Assembly (NCBI RefSeq): GCF_002355515.1 | Contig: NZ_AP014809.1 | Coordinates: forward strand, 2,628,501 to 2,692,500 | Source of the DNA: Methylorubrum populi | Lineage (GTDB): Bacteria > Pseudomonadota > Alphaproteobacteria > Rhizobiales > Beijerinckiaceae | Direction: 5' to 3' | DNA length: 64,000 bases | In this document: in pieces, positions 1 through 11,180 of the stretch | How positions within the stretch are numbered: the stretch's first letter is position 1 | Layout of the letters: each line of letters opens with the position of its first letter | The notes under the pieces: model-generated | What the model was told of the DNA's origin: nothing | Databases searched by the model: none | What the model saw: only the letters and a program-made list of their open reading frames with translations | Translations under genes and position numbers: made by a program

Positions 1-1
1 C

Positions 2-1111
2 ACCGTGGTGCTGGCGCCGATCGCCGTCGTGCTGTTGATCACCGCGAGCGCCATCGACCAGCACCAGCGCGCCGTCTGGCCGGCCGTCAGGCGTCTGATG
101 ACCGCGCCGTCCTTCCTGGCGGGCATGCTGGTGGTGTTCTGGTCGGCGCTCTCCCTGGTCTGGACGCCGTTTCCCGGGCCGGCGAGCGAGCGCTTGGCCA
201 ACCTCGTCGCCACCGTGGTGATGACGCTGCTGGCCTATCTGGCGCTGCCCGACCGGATGCGCTCGGCCAACCTCTACCTGCTGCCGCTCGGCGTCGGCGC
301 CGCCGCCATCGTGGCGATCCTGATCAATCTCGTCGGCGACGCGATGCTCAAGGACAACCCGGACGGCGACAGCGCGCTTGAGCGCGGCGCGGTGCTGCTG
401 GCGCTGCTCGCCTGGCCCGCCGTGGCGTGGCTGCGCTCGCGCCGCCGCGACATCGGCTCGCTGGTCGTGGTCGTGCTGGTGGCGGGCGCGCTGCTGCTGG
501 CGCCGGGCGTTACCGCCCTGTTCGCGCTGGCCGTCGGGGCGCTCGCCTTCGCCCTGACCCATTGGCGCCTGTCGCTCGGCGTGCGCGTGACAGCGCTGTC
601 GGCTGCGGGTCTGCTCGTGGTCGCACCGCTGCTGCCGTTCCTCGCGCGTCCCATCGGCATCGCCCTGTTCGGCCCGGTGGCGCCGGGCGTGCTCGCGCTC
701 AAGGCGTGGCAGAAGGTCGTCACCCTGGAGCCGGTGCGGCTCGTGACCGGTCACGGCCTCGAAACCGCCCTACGCGGGAAGATCTTCGGCATCCTGCCGA
801 TCAATGCGCCGACCACGATGCTGTTCGAGTTCTGGTACGAGCTCGGCATCGTCGGCGCCTTCGCCGCGGCCTTCGCGCTCTACGGCGCGATCCACCGCGC
901 CGGCCGCGACGCGACCGTGCTGGCACCCTGCGCCATGGCGGCCTTCGCCACGGCGTTTGCCATCGGCTGCATCGGCGTCGGCCTCACCACGATCTGGTGG
1001 CTGACGACGCTCGCCATGGTGATCCTCACCTTCGTGGCGATCGAGCGCGGGCAGTTCCGGTCCCGCCGGCCTAAGGTCGGGCTGATCCCGCGCCTGCCCG
1101 CCCGGGGTTGA
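2..1111 (+). CDS. O-antigen ligase/polymerase-like membrane protein (5' end outside window)
   Basis: The reading frame is open to the left edge, so the gene probably starts upstream; a GTG at 5 would be the first start inside. The visible 368 residues hold about ten hydrophobic segments. A larger loop contains GHGLET, followed by NAPTTMLFEFWYELGIVG. This arrangement (membrane bundle, big loop, then a conserved N/P..E..YE.G..G helix) is typical of the Wzy_C/WaaL O-antigen ligase family. These inner-membrane proteins join or polymerise undecaprenyl-linked glycans on the periplasmic side. The rhamnose operon at 54.6-58.2 kb could supply sugar for such a glycan, but the two loci are not adjacent. 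Ligase and polymerase cannot be told apart from the sequence. Confidence 0.68.
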   Translation, partial: TVVLAPIAVVLLITASAIDQHQRAVWPAVRRLMTAPSFLAGMLVVFWSALSLVWTPFPGPASERLANLVATVVMTLLAYLALPDRMRSANLYLLPLGVGAAAIVAILINLVGDAMLKDNPDGDSALERGAVLLALLAWPAVAWLRSRRRDIGSLVVVVLVAGALLLAPGVTALFALAVGALAFALTHWRLSLGVRVTALSAAGLLVVAPLLPFLARPIGIALFGPVAPGVLALKAWQKVVTLEPVRLVTGHGLETALRGKIFGILPINAPTTMLFEFWYELGIVGAFAAAFALYGAIHRAGRDATVLAPCAMAAFATAFAIGCIGVGLTTIWWLTTLAMVILTFVAIERGQFRSRRPKVGLIPRLPARG

Positions 1112-1115
1112 AGCC

Positions 1116-1541
1116 TCAGGCCTGCGGCGTCTCGATCGCGTCCGCCGCCGCCTCGATGCCGGCCATGTCGTCGTCGGAGAGGCCGAAATGGTGGCCGATC
1201 TCGTGGACGAGGACGTGGGTGACGAGATGACCCAGCGTCTCGTCGTGCTCGGCCCAATAATCGAGCAGCGGCCGGCGGTAGAGCCAGACCACGTTGGGCA
1301 TCTGCCCCGAGACGACCTCGCCGGACTGCGCCAGCCCGACGCCCCGGAACAGGCCGAGCAGGTCGAATTCCGACTCGCAGCCCATCTCGGTCAGGGTCTC
1401 GTCGTCGGGGAAGTCGTCGACATGGATGCGCACGCCCGCGCAGAGGGTGCGGAATTCCTCCGGCAGGGCCGCGAAGGCGGCGTCGGCCAGAGCCTCGATC
1501 TCGGCGAGGCTCGGGGCCTTGGCCTCGGCCCAGAGAATCAT
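1116..1541 (-). CDS. Zincin-like metallopeptidase family protein (DUF1025/PF06262 type)
   Basis: A 141-residue cytoplasmic protein. Its C-terminal half carries LVHEIGHHFGLSDDD, i.e. the HExxHxxGxxD minimal zinc-protease motif of the small 'metallopeptidase family' (COG3824), whose members are about 120-150 aa. There is no signal peptide. The start ATG overlaps the stop of the upstream nucleotidase by 4 nt (ATGA at 1538-1541), so the two are translationally coupled. It converges on the O-antigen-ligase-like gene with only 4 nt between the stops. The metal-binding motif is intact. The physiological substrate of this family is unknown to me. Confidence 0.85.
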   Translation of the reverse strand: MILWAEAKAPSLAEIEALADAAFAALPEEFRTLCAGVRIHVDDFPDDETLTEMGCESEFDLLGLFRGVGLAQSGEVVSGQMPNVVWLYRRPLLDYWAEHDETLGHLVTHVLVHEIGHHFGLSDDDMAGIEAAADAIETPQA

Positions 1542-2284
1542 GGCGCGTCGGGCGCGCGAGGCGCGACCGGCAGCACGCAGCGTTCCAGGAAGGCTGCCAG
1601 ATTGCTGGTGATGTGGTCGATATGCGGCTCCTTCACCGCCTCCTGCTCGAAGGATTCGCGGAACGGGTCGGGCGTCGGAGGCACCACGAGTACGGTGGCC
1701 ATACCGAGGTCGTGCGGCACCACGAGGTTGCGGGCGATGTCCTCGAACAGGGCCGAGCGCCGCGGATCGACGCCGTGGCGCAGAAGGAAGCGCTCGTAGG
1801 TGCCGCGGTCGGGCTTCGGCACGAAGTCGGCGGCGGCGATATCGAACACGTCCTCGAAATGGTTGAGGATGCCGAGCTTGTCCGCGACCCGCTCGGCGTG
1901 GCGGCGCGAGCCGTTGGTCAGGATCAGCTTGCGCCCCGGCAGGTGCTCGATGGCGGTGCCGAGGGATTCGTCGAGCCGGATCGTCGAGTGGTCGATGTCG
2001 TGGGCGAAGTCGAGGAAGTCGTGCGGATCGACCCCTTCCTCCACCATCAGCGCCTTCAGGGTAGTGCCGTAATGGTGGTAGAAATGCTTCTGCAGGGCCC
2101 GGGCCGAGATCGCGTCGAGGCCGTAGAGGCGCATCACGTAGAGCGTGATCCGCTCGTCCACCTGCGGCCAGACCCGCGCGTCGCTCGGATAGAGCGTGTT
2201 GTCGAGGTCGAACACCCAGGTATCGACGGCGGAAAATCCGCGGGCGTCGGGGGTGGTGAAGTGGCTCTCGCCGGGAAGCAGCAA
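1538..2284 (-). CDS. Pyrimidine 5'-nucleotidase, HAD superfamily
   Basis: A 248-residue HAD hydrolase. Motif I is DLDNTLYP near residue 27, motif II is ILTNGSRRH in the middle, and a lysine with a later acidic pair (FVPKPD, FEDIARN) completes the site. The YPSDARVWPQVDERI stretch that follows motif I is characteristic of the SDT1/SSM1-like pyrimidine 5'-nucleotidases, which dephosphorylate UMP/CMP. The first in-frame start is a TTG at 2284; I see no better ATG or GTG before motif I. It is co-oriented with argB, as in many alphaproteobacteria, and a strong hairpin separates the two. Confidence 0.82.
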   Translation of the reverse strand: MLLPGESHFTTPDARGFSAVDTWVFDLDNTLYPSDARVWPQVDERITLYVMRLYGLDAISARALQKHFYHHYGTTLKALMVEEGVDPHDFLDFAHDIDHSTIRLDESLGTAIEHLPGRKLILTNGSRRHAERVADKLGILNHFEDVFDIAAADFVPKPDRGTYERFLLRHGVDPRRSALFEDIARNLVVPHDLGMATVLVVPPTPDPFRESFEQEAVKEPHIDHITSNLAAFLERCVLPVAPRAPDAP

Positions 2285-2310
2285 GGGAAAGATTACACTT
2301 GAGAGGGGAA

Positions 2311-2335
2311 ACGGGACGGGGATGCCCCGTCCCGT
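2311..2335 (-). terminator. Hairpin between argB and the nucleotidase gene
   Basis: Perfect 11-bp inverted repeat (ACGGGACGGGG / CCCCGTCCCGT) with a 3-nt loop. On the minus strand it is followed by TTTCCCC. It sits 36 nt past the argB stop and just before the TTG start of the nucleotidase gene, so it could end argB transcription or attenuate read-through. Confidence 0.6.
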
Positions 2336-2371
2336 ATGTAGGCGTTCGCGCGCCTCAGGGAAGCGCTGCCG

Positions 2372-3268
2372 TCAGGTGCGGCGGATCAGGGTGCCCGCAC
2401 CGAAATCGGTGAACAGCTCGAGCAGCGCCGCGTGCGCCACCTTGCCGTTGAGGATGACCACCGCCTCGACACCCTGCTCGAGGGCGTAGATGCAGGTCTC
2501 GACCTTCGGGATCATGCCGCCCGTGATGGTGCCGTCGGCGATCAGCCGCCGGCAATCCTCAACGGACAGCTCCTGAATCAGGTTCTTGTCCTTGTCGAGC
2601 ACGCCGGGCACGTCGGTGAGCAACAGCAGGCGCTTGGCCCGCAGCGCACCGGCGATGGCGCCGGCGAAGGTGTCGGCGTTGACGTTGTAGGTCTTGCCGT
2701 CCTCGCCGTAGGCGACGGGGGCGAGCACCGGGATCAGCTCGGCCTTCAGCACCGCGTCGAGCACGCCGCGCTCGACATGCTCGGGCTCGCCGACGAGGCC
2801 GAGGTCGATCGCCTGCTCGATGTTGCTGTCCGGGTCCTTGACGGTGCGCAGGGCCCGCTTGGCGCGGACCATGTTGCCGTCCTTGCCGCACAGGCCGATC
2901 GCCCGGCCGCCCTCGGCGGCGATCCAGCCGACGATCTGTTTGTTGATCGAGCCGGCCAGCACCATCTCGACCACCTCGACGGTGGCCTCGTCGGTGACGC
3001 GCAGGCCGCCGCGGAACTCCGATTCGATGCCGAGCCGGGCCAGCATTTTGCCGATCTGCGGCCCACCGCCGTGCACGACGATCGGCTTGAGGCCGGATTG
3101 TTCGAGCAGCACGATGTCCTCGGCGAAATCCTCCGCCGCCGCCGGGTCGCCCATGGCGTGGCCGCCGTACTTGATGACCACGATCTCCTGATCGTAGCGC
3201 TGCATGTGCGGCAGGGCCTGGGTCAGGATTTCGGCGCGCACATGCACGTTCGGCAGCGGATCGGTCAT
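2372..3268 (-). CDS. argB: Acetylglutamate kinase (arginine biosynthesis)
   Basis: Phosphorylates N-acetyl-L-glutamate, the second step of the arginine pathway, in the cytoplasm. The 298 residues match the family length. Visible motifs are [10 protein letters not shown] (ATP-binding glycine-rich loop with its Lys), VHGGGPQIG (substrate loop), and a C-terminal GGMIPKVE. An N-terminal helical extension of about 20 residues is typical of the hexameric, arginine-inhibited form. Start: ATG at 3268. In many alphaproteobacteria argB lies next to engB/yihA, but here 8.9 kb of other genes separate them. Confidence 0.97.
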   Translation of the reverse strand: MTDPLPNVHVRAEILTQALPHMQRYDQEIVVIKYGGHAMGDPAAAEDFAEDIVLLEQSGLKPIVVHGGGPQIGKMLARLGIESEFRGGLRVTDEATVEVVEMVLAGSINKQIVGWIAAEGGRAIGLCGKDGNMVRAKRALRTVKDPDSNIEQAIDLGLVGEPEHVERGVLDAVLKAELIPVLAPVAYGEDGKTYNVNADTFAGAIAGALRAKRLLLLTDVPGVLDKDKNLIQELSVEDCRRLIADGTITGGMIPKVETCIYALEQGVEAVVILNGKVAHAALLELFTDFGAGTLIRRT

Positions 3269-3489
3269 CGCGGTCGTCCTGGCTCTCTGTTCGAGTCGGG
3301 GGCGGATTCGGCAGGGCTTCTACCGCAGGCTTTGTGCAGAGCGAAGACATTGCCTGGTCGCGATTTTGCGAGAGCCGCGCCGCGGTGGCCGGGACATCGC
3401 CGGCCCGCGGGGGCAGGGGCCGCTCGCGTCAGTCCCGAGGGCGAGGTTCGGCCGGCGATCACGCACCTGTTGAGGTTTCGCCAGAGGAC

Positions 3490-3520
3490 TTAATCCACCG
3501 TTAACCATCCTCGCCAATTT
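3490..3520 (+). promoter_or_regulatory. CtrA-type box and -10-like element
   Basis: TTAA (3490-3493), seven bases, TTAACC (3501-3506): an exact TTAA-N7-TTAA box, the consensus for the alphaproteobacterial cell-cycle regulator CtrA. A CAATTT-like -10 lies about 11 nt downstream at 3515-3520, and the next gene starts with ATG at 3548. A box placed where a -35 would be is the usual geometry of CtrA-activated promoters. Binding is inferred from sequence only. Confidence 0.5.
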
Positions 3521-3547
3521 TTCTCCGGCCGAACAGAGGGGCCGGCC

Positions 3548-3775
3548 ATGCTGAATGCTGATCTGGTGACGCCGCGTCCAAGCCTTACTCATCCTGGTCT
3601 CCTCGCCCGGGTCGTCGAGCGTCTCGGCCAGGGTGCGAGCTCGTCGGCCGACGTCTGGCGCCAGCTCACCGAGAACTACGCCGTCGATCTCGACGCGGTC
3701 GCCGCGCTCCTGCCCTGCGCCGAACCCGAGCCGCTCTGGCTCACCGCCCGCGCGGGCCGGCAGCGCCGGGTTTGA
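3548..3775 (+). CDS. Small hypothetical protein, possible CtrA target
   Basis: A 75-residue protein of unknown function, with no signal peptide, no membrane segment and no motif I recognise. Residues about 15-55 look helical (LLARVVERLGQG, DVWRQLTENYAVDLDAVAALL). It is supported by an AGAGGGG Shine-Dalgarno-like sequence 7 nt before the ATG and by the CtrA-type box 44 nt upstream. It ends 16 nt before the next likely start, so the two may be co-transcribed. Confidence 0.55.
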   Translation: MLNADLVTPRPSLTHPGLLARVVERLGQGASSSADVWRQLTENYAVDLDAVAALLPCAEPEPLWLTARAGRQRRV

Positions 3776-3791
3776 AGCGGACGATCGCGCG

Positions 3792-4175
3792 GTGCCTGGC
3801 GTTCGAACCTGCGCGTCGCTCGCCCTCGGCCTGATCCTCGCGCTCGGCTCTGCCTCGGCCCAGGACGGAAGACCCGCCGATCCGCCGGTCTTGTCGTCCT
3901 ACAAGCTCCGGCTCCACCAGGCGATCGGGGACAGGGCCCGGCGCATCCGCAACCGTAGCACGACCGATGGCACGGCGACGCTGAAGCTCGTGATCGCCGC
4001 ATCGGGCGAGGTCACGGCGTCTGAAATCCGCGCATCCTCGGGCAGCCCCTACATCGACGGTTTGGTCCTCAAGGCGGTGCCGGTCGGGTCCAAATTGCTG
4101 CCGATCCCCGACGAGCTCGGGAGCTCCACAATCGCCGTCGTGGTTCCCCTGCGGTTCACTCCCCGAAATCGCTGA
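3792..4175 (+). CDS. Secreted TonB C-terminal-domain-like protein
   Basis: About 127 residues from a GTG at 3792. The N-terminus is a signal peptide (hydrophobic LALGLILALGSA, then SAQ). The mature part resembles the TonB C-terminal fold: an IGDRARRIRN helix, then beta strands with ATLKLVIAASGEV, IRASSGSPYIDG and VVVPLRF. Small stand-alone TonB-C proteins are common in Methylobacterium, and their roles are unknown. Upstream in-frame codons are open back to 3633, but they overlap the preceding gene and lack a signal sequence, so the GTG is preferred. Confidence 0.68.
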   Translation: MPGVRTCASLALGLILALGSASAQDGRPADPPVLSSYKLRLHQAIGDRARRIRNRSTTDGTATLKLVIAASGEVTASEIRASSGSPYIDGLVLKAVPVGSKLLPIPDELGSSTIAVVVPLRFTPRNR

Positions 4176-4209
4176 CGGGTCTCGCTTCAGGGCGGACCCG
4201 GATCCGCGC

Positions 4210-4989
4210 CTATCCGACCACGTTCAGAACCTCGCCCGCCCGCACGGTCCCGCCGTTCAGCACCTCGGCGTAGACACCGCAATCGCTGTGGCCGAGGTTT
4301 TTCGACAGAGTCGGCGGGATCGCCAGATCGCGGATGCCCGTCTCCGGATCGACGTTGACCGCTGCGCAGCGCACCGTGCGGCGCGCCAGCTTCAGCCGCA
4401 CCCCGTCCGACGTCTCCACGACCTTTCCGAGCAGGTCGTTCTCCGCCCACGGCTCGAGCCCGTCGAGATAGAGGTTGGCGCGGAAGCGAAGAGGGTCGAC
4501 GGGGGCGCCGACCATGTCCTCGATCGCCTGCACGCTCGCCCGGTTGACGAGCGAGACGTAGCCGTCGCGGGCGTCGGTGAAGCGGTAGCCCGGCGGCGAG
4601 GCCAGCACCCGCGGCGCCCCGCGCAACTCGTGCGGCAGGAACCCCTTCATGAAGTCGGCGACCGCCGACCGGCCCTCCTCGGTGGCGAGATCGGCCGAGA
4701 CGGCCTGCTGGCCGTTCTCCTCGATCTCCAAGCGATGCGTGGCCGGATCGAAGCGCGTGCGAAGCCGCGCCAGCGCCTCGTTGCGCATCAGCATCAGGTA
4801 GGCGACCTTGGGCAGGTGGCGCGGCGCCACCTCGTTGAAGCCGGAGGGGCCGTTCTCGATGGCGTAGAGCCGATCGCCGGGGAAGTAGCCGCTGGTTTCC
4901 AGCTCAGCCGCCTCCAGCGCCTCGGGCGAGAGCCCCTTCACGGGATAGCGGTAGAGGGCGGCGATGCGGAGGGCGGGGCTCTGGCTCAT
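4210..4989 (-). CDS. MOSC domain protein (mARC-like), copy A
   Basis: A 259-residue protein with an N-terminal MOSC_N beta-barrel (LYRYPVKGLSPE at about 12-23) and a C-terminal MOSC domain. That domain carries the Cys expected to ligate molybdenum in the mARC/YcbX group, in the segment RRTVRCAAVNVDPETG. Known relatives are molybdenum-cofactor N-oxide/N-hydroxyl reductases needing redox partners, but no ferredoxin-like domain is fused here. Start: ATG at 4989. A homologue of the same length lies head to head at 5125, with the whole divergent control region in about 135 nt. The actual substrate is unknown. Confidence 0.85.
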   Translation of the reverse strand: MSQSPALRIAALYRYPVKGLSPEALEAAELETSGYFPGDRLYAIENGPSGFNEVAPRHLPKVAYLMLMRNEALARLRTRFDPATHRLEIEENGQQAVSADLATEEGRSAVADFMKGFLPHELRGAPRVLASPPGYRFTDARDGYVSLVNRASVQAIEDMVGAPVDPLRFRANLYLDGLEPWAENDLLGKVVETSDGVRLKLARRTVRCAAVNVDPETGIRDLAIPPTLSKNLGHSDCGVYAEVLNGGTVRAGEVLNVVG

Positions 4990-5124
4990 CCCTCACCGCT
5001 ACGCCCGGCCCCGCACGGTTTGCAACCGGGCCGGCCGCCGCCGCGCCGCTTCTACGGAGAATTCCGCATGGCCCTCCGGCACGGTCTCGGTCAGCCTGCC
5101 GCCTCCCCAGGAGGATGAGGACAG

Positions 5125-5919
5125 ATGGCCGAGGTCACCGCGCTCTACAGATATCCGGTCAAGGGCCTCTCGGCCGAGCCGCTTCCGGCGCTGACGCTGG
5201 CCCGCGCCTCCGGCCTCGCCTTCGACCGCGAATACGCCCTCGCGCTCGGCACCACGGATTTCGATCCGCAGAACCCCGAGCCCCTCGACAAGGGCTTCTT
5301 CCTGATGCTGCGCAGCAACGAGGTGCTGGCGGCGCTCTCGACGCGGTTCGATCCCGAGACCGGACGGCTCACGGTGATCCGCGACGGCGTGACGGTCCTG
5401 AGCGAGGATCTGGCGAGCGCATCGGGCCGGGCGGCGGTGGAGTCTTTCTTCGAGGGCTATATCGGCCCGGCGGCGAAGGGGCGGCCGCGCCTCGTGCGGG
5501 CCGCCGGCCACAAGTTCACCGACGGCAGCGTGATCTCGCCGGCCTTCATGCGGGCGGTCTCGCTCATCAACCTCGCCTCGGTCCGCGCCCTGGAGGAGCG
5601 GACGGGCCAGCCGATTCACCCCCTGCGCTTCCGCGCCAACATCTACGTCGACGGGCTGGAGCCCTGGGCGGAGATGGATTGGGTCGACCAAGAGGTGACG
5701 ATCGGATCCCTGCGGCTTCGGGGGCTCGCCCGCACGCCGCGCTGCGCCGCCGTCGACGTGAATCCGGAAACGGCCGCGCGCGACACCAACCTGCCGAAGG
5801 CGCTCAAGCGCAACTTCGGCCATGTCGATCTCGGCATCTACCTCGAAGTGCTCGCCGACGGCGCCATCGCGGTCGGCGACCGGATGGCGGTGCGGCCGGG
5901 GGCCGAAGACGCCGCCTGA
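5125..5919 (+). CDS. MOSC domain protein (mARC-like), copy B
   Basis: A 264-residue paralogue of the divergent gene at 4210-4989. They share the opening TALYRYPVKGLSAEPL, the central RFRANIYVDGLEPWAE block and the Cys-bearing RTPRCAAVDVNPETAARD. The start ATG at 5125 is preceded by a strong AGGAGG at 5110-5115 with about 9 nt spacing. By family it should be a molybdenum-cofactor-binding oxidoreductase or sulfur carrier in the cytoplasm. The two copies have diverged clearly, so the duplication looks old. Confidence 0.85.
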   Translation: MAEVTALYRYPVKGLSAEPLPALTLARASGLAFDREYALALGTTDFDPQNPEPLDKGFFLMLRSNEVLAALSTRFDPETGRLTVIRDGVTVLSEDLASASGRAAVESFFEGYIGPAAKGRPRLVRAAGHKFTDGSVISPAFMRAVSLINLASVRALEERTGQPIHPLRFRANIYVDGLEPWAEMDWVDQEVTIGSLRLRGLARTPRCAAVDVNPETAARDTNLPKALKRNFGHVDLGIYLEVLADGAIAVGDRMAVRPGAEDAA

Positions 5920-5982
5920 CCGCCCGCACTCCCCGAGCCGATCCGCGGACTCGCCCTGCGCGCGTTTCGGCAGCCCTCGCCC

Positions 5983-6011
5983 CTTGTGTCACGTAAACGC
6001 AACACCCAATT
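5983..6011 (+). promoter_or_regulatory. Candidate heat-shock (RpoH) promoter of clpB
   Basis: CTTGTGT at 5983-5989, a 15-nt spacer, then CCCAATT at 6005-6011. This resembles the RpoH consensus CTTGAAA / CCCATNT. It lies about 130 nt upstream of the clpB ATG, and clpB is a classical RpoH target. The match is imperfect (two mismatches in the -35, one in the -10). Confidence 0.4.
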
Positions 6012-6141
6012 CAGCCCTGCCGGCGGCTCTCAAGACAGCGCCGGTGTCCCGGCGGGGAAGACCCCGCGGGGCAACGCATCGGGGGCTTCGTGCCGCGCGA
6101 GCGGGCGGATGACCCATCCGATCCGGGGAAGGGCTACACGC

Positions 6142-8766
<2,625 letters not shown>

Positions 8767-8783
8767 TCGGGTGAGTGATCAAG

Positions 8784-8817
8784 CCCCGGCGCGGGAAACC
8801 GCGCCGGGGTGCTTTTC
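8784..8817 (+). terminator. Terminator after clpB
   Basis: Perfect 11-bp GC stem CCCCGGCGCGG / CCGCGCCGGGG closing a GAAA tetraloop, followed by TGCTTTTC. It starts 17 nt after the clpB stop. Confidence 0.88.
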
Positions 8818-8915
8818 GTGGCGACCGTCATGCGCGGCGGCCGTCACGATTGGCGTCTCAGGCGACGTTGCCGCAGCTTCTTGCATCGCAGCGATTTCCC
8901 GCCGACAACCGCTGG

Positions 8916-9590
8916 ATGACGGCGGAAACGCTCACCTACGCCATCGGCGACATCCACGGCTGTGCCGACCTCCTCGACCGCCTGCTGGAGCGGATCGAGG
9001 CCCATGCGGCGAACCGAGCGAAAAAGCTCGTCTTTCTCGGCGACTACATCGACCGCGGCCCCGACAGCGCCCGGGTGATCGAAACCCTGCGCCGCCTGCA
9101 ATGGCGCGAGCCGGAGGACGTGGTCTGCCTGATGGGCAACCACGAGGAGATGTTGCTCAAGAGCCTTCGCGAGCCCGGCGCCCTCGACCATTGGGTCTAC
9201 AATGGTGGCGCGGAGGCGCTCGCCTCGTTCGGGGTCTCGGGGCCGGAAGAGCTGCCCGGCGAGGTGCTGGACTGGATCGAGGCCCTGCCGACCCTGCACG
9301 AGGATGCGCAGCGCTGGTACGTCCATGCCGGCTTCCGCTCGGACGCCGCGGCGCCGGATTCCGATCAGCATACCCGCCTCTGGATCCGCGAGCCGTTCCT
9401 GTCGGAGGACCATGATTTCGGCCGCCACGTCGTTCATGGCCACACGCCGCAGACCCGAGGCGGGCCGGATTGCCGCCGCTTCCGAACCAATCTCGACACC
9501 GGCGCGGTCTTCGGCAACGCGCTGACGGCGGGCGTGTTTTCGGAGAGCCAAGGGCCGGCCGTTGAATTCCTGCGCGTGCCGGCCCGCTGA
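8916..9590 (+). CDS. Metallophosphoesterase (PPP-type Ser/Thr phosphatase or Ap4A hydrolase family)
   Basis: A 224-residue calcineurin-like phosphoesterase from ATG 8916. It has the complete PPP signature: GDIHG near residue 12, GDYIDRG around 45, GNHE around 80, and later H residues (YVHAGFR, VVHGHTP). This is the bacterial diadenosine tetraphosphatase / PrpA-like subgroup. Whether it acts on phosphoproteins or on Ap4A cannot be decided here. It stands alone between clpB and the transporter gene. The frame is open to 8775, but that part covers the clpB terminator, so the later ATG is chosen. Confidence 0.85.
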   Translation: MTAETLTYAIGDIHGCADLLDRLLERIEAHAANRAKKLVFLGDYIDRGPDSARVIETLRRLQWREPEDVVCLMGNHEEMLLKSLREPGALDHWVYNGGAEALASFGVSGPEELPGEVLDWIEALPTLHEDAQRWYVHAGFRSDAAAPDSDQHTRLWIREPFLSEDHDFGRHVVHGHTPQTRGGPDCRRFRTNLDTGAVFGNALTAGVFSESQGPAVEFLRVPAR

Positions 9591-9733
9591 GGTGCCGATG
9601 CCGCGCAGGCGGACGACCTCGATTTCTGTGAGCGCTGAGGTTTCGTAACCGGACCCGCTTGAACCCGACCGCGGCTCCCCGTCTAACGGGGATAACCGCG
9701 GCCGCTGGCGCTGCGGATCAGGAGACGACGTCC

Positions 9734-11173
9734 ATGGATGCGCCCGCAAAGCCCCGCGACCGGACCGAGGAGAGGGCGATGGCCCGCCTCGCCCTGCGCT
9801 TCACCGATTGGGCCGAGAAGTGGTTTCCGGACGCCTTCGTGTTCGTGGCCATCGCCGTCGTCATCGTGGCCGGCGCCGCCCTCATCAACGGCGCGCCGGT
9901 CCAGGCGGTGACCAAGAGCTTCGGCGACGGCTTCTGGAGCCTGATCCCCTTCACCATGCAGATGGTCTTCGTCACCATCGGCGGCTACGTGGTGGCGACC
10001 TCCGCACCGGTCCAGGCGCTGATCGAGCGGATGGCGCTGGTGCCCAAGACCGGGCGCGGCGCCATCGGCTACGTGGCGCTGGCCACGATGCTCTCCTCGC
10101 TCCTGAGCTGGGGGCTCAGCCTGATCTTCGGCGGCCTGCTCGCCCGGGCGCTCGCCCGCCGCACCGACTTGCGGATGGATTATCGTGCCGCCGGGGCTGC
10201 TGCCTATCTCGGCCTCGGCGCCACCTGGGCGATGGGCCTGTCCTCCTCCGCCGCGCAGCTCCAGGCCAATCCGAAGAGCCTGCCGCCGGGCCTGCTGCCG
10301 ATCACTGGCGTGATCCCGTTCAGCGAAACGATCTTCCTGTGGCAGTCGATCCTGATCACCGTGATCCTCGTGGTGATCTCGGCGGTGATCGCGGTCGCTT
10401 CCGCACCGGGGCGCGACACCGCGATGACGGCCCAGGATCTCGGCGTCGACGTGTCGAAGGAGGAGGCGAGCCTGCCCCCGCCGAAGCAGCCCGGCGAGTG
10501 GCTCGAACACGCGCCCGTCCTGACGGTGCTGATCGGCCTGCTGGCGGCTGGTTGGCTGATCCAGGAATTCGCGCGCCAGGACTGGATGATCGCGATCTCC
10601 AACCTCAACACCTACAACTTCCTGTTCCTGATGGCGGGCCTCGTCCTGCATTGGCGGCCGAAGCGCTTCCTGGCCTCCCTCTCGAAGGCGGTGCCCGCCA
10701 CCGCCGGTATCCTGATCCAGTTCCCGTTCTACGCCGCCATCGCCGCGATCCTGACGGGCGCCAAGAACGCCGCCGGGCACAGCCTCTCGGACGTGATCGC
10801 CCACGCCTTCGTGGCCCTGAACACGCAGGGAAGCTTCCCTCTGGCGATGGGCGTCTACTCGGCCCTGCTCGGCTTCTTCATCCCCTCGGGCGGCGGCAAG
10901 TGGCTGCTGGAGGCGCCCTACGTGATGCAGGCGGCCAATGAGCTGAAGGTGCATCTCGGCTGGGCGGTGCAGGTCTACAACGCGGCCGAGGCCCTGCCCA
11001 ACCTGATCAACCCGTTCTTCATGCTGCCGCTGCTCGGCATCCTGGGGTTGAAGGCCCGCGACATCGTCGGCTTCAGCTTCCTGCAGCTCATCGTCCACCT
11101 GCCGCTGGTGCTGTTCCTGCTCTGGGCGCTCGCCTTCACGCTGGAATATCACCCGCCGGTGATGCCGGGCTGA
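9734..11173 (+). CDS. atoE: Short-chain fatty acid transporter, AtoE family
   Basis: A 479-residue integral membrane protein with about 11-12 hydrophobic segments. Characteristic stretches include LRFTDWAEKWFPDAFVF near the N-terminus, LSWGLSLIFGGLLAR, GLGATWAMGLSSSAAQ, and PSGGGKWLLEAPYV close to the C-terminus, as in the AtoE/TIGR00366 short-chain fatty acid transporters. Start: ATG 9734, with an AGGAGA at 9719-9724. The gene is isolated; no ato enzyme genes lie beside it. In a C1/C2/C4-metabolising organism it would import butyrate, acetoacetate or similar acids, but the substrate is inferred only from family. Confidence 0.83.
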   Translation: MDAPAKPRDRTEERAMARLALRFTDWAEKWFPDAFVFVAIAVVIVAGAALINGAPVQAVTKSFGDGFWSLIPFTMQMVFVTIGGYVVATSAPVQALIERMALVPKTGRGAIGYVALATMLSSLLSWGLSLIFGGLLARALARRTDLRMDYRAAGAAAYLGLGATWAMGLSSSAAQLQANPKSLPPGLLPITGVIPFSETIFLWQSILITVILVVISAVIAVASAPGRDTAMTAQDLGVDVSKEEASLPPPKQPGEWLEHAPVLTVLIGLLAAGWLIQEFARQDWMIAISNLNTYNFLFLMAGLVLHWRPKRFLASLSKAVPATAGILIQFPFYAAIAAILTGAKNAAGHSLSDVIAHAFVALNTQGSFPLAMGVYSALLGFFIPSGGGKWLLEAPYVMQAANELKVHLGWAVQVYNAAEALPNLINPFFMLPLLGILGLKARDIVGFSFLQLIVHLPLVLFLLWALAFTLEYHPPVMPG

Positions 11174-11180
11174 GGCACGG

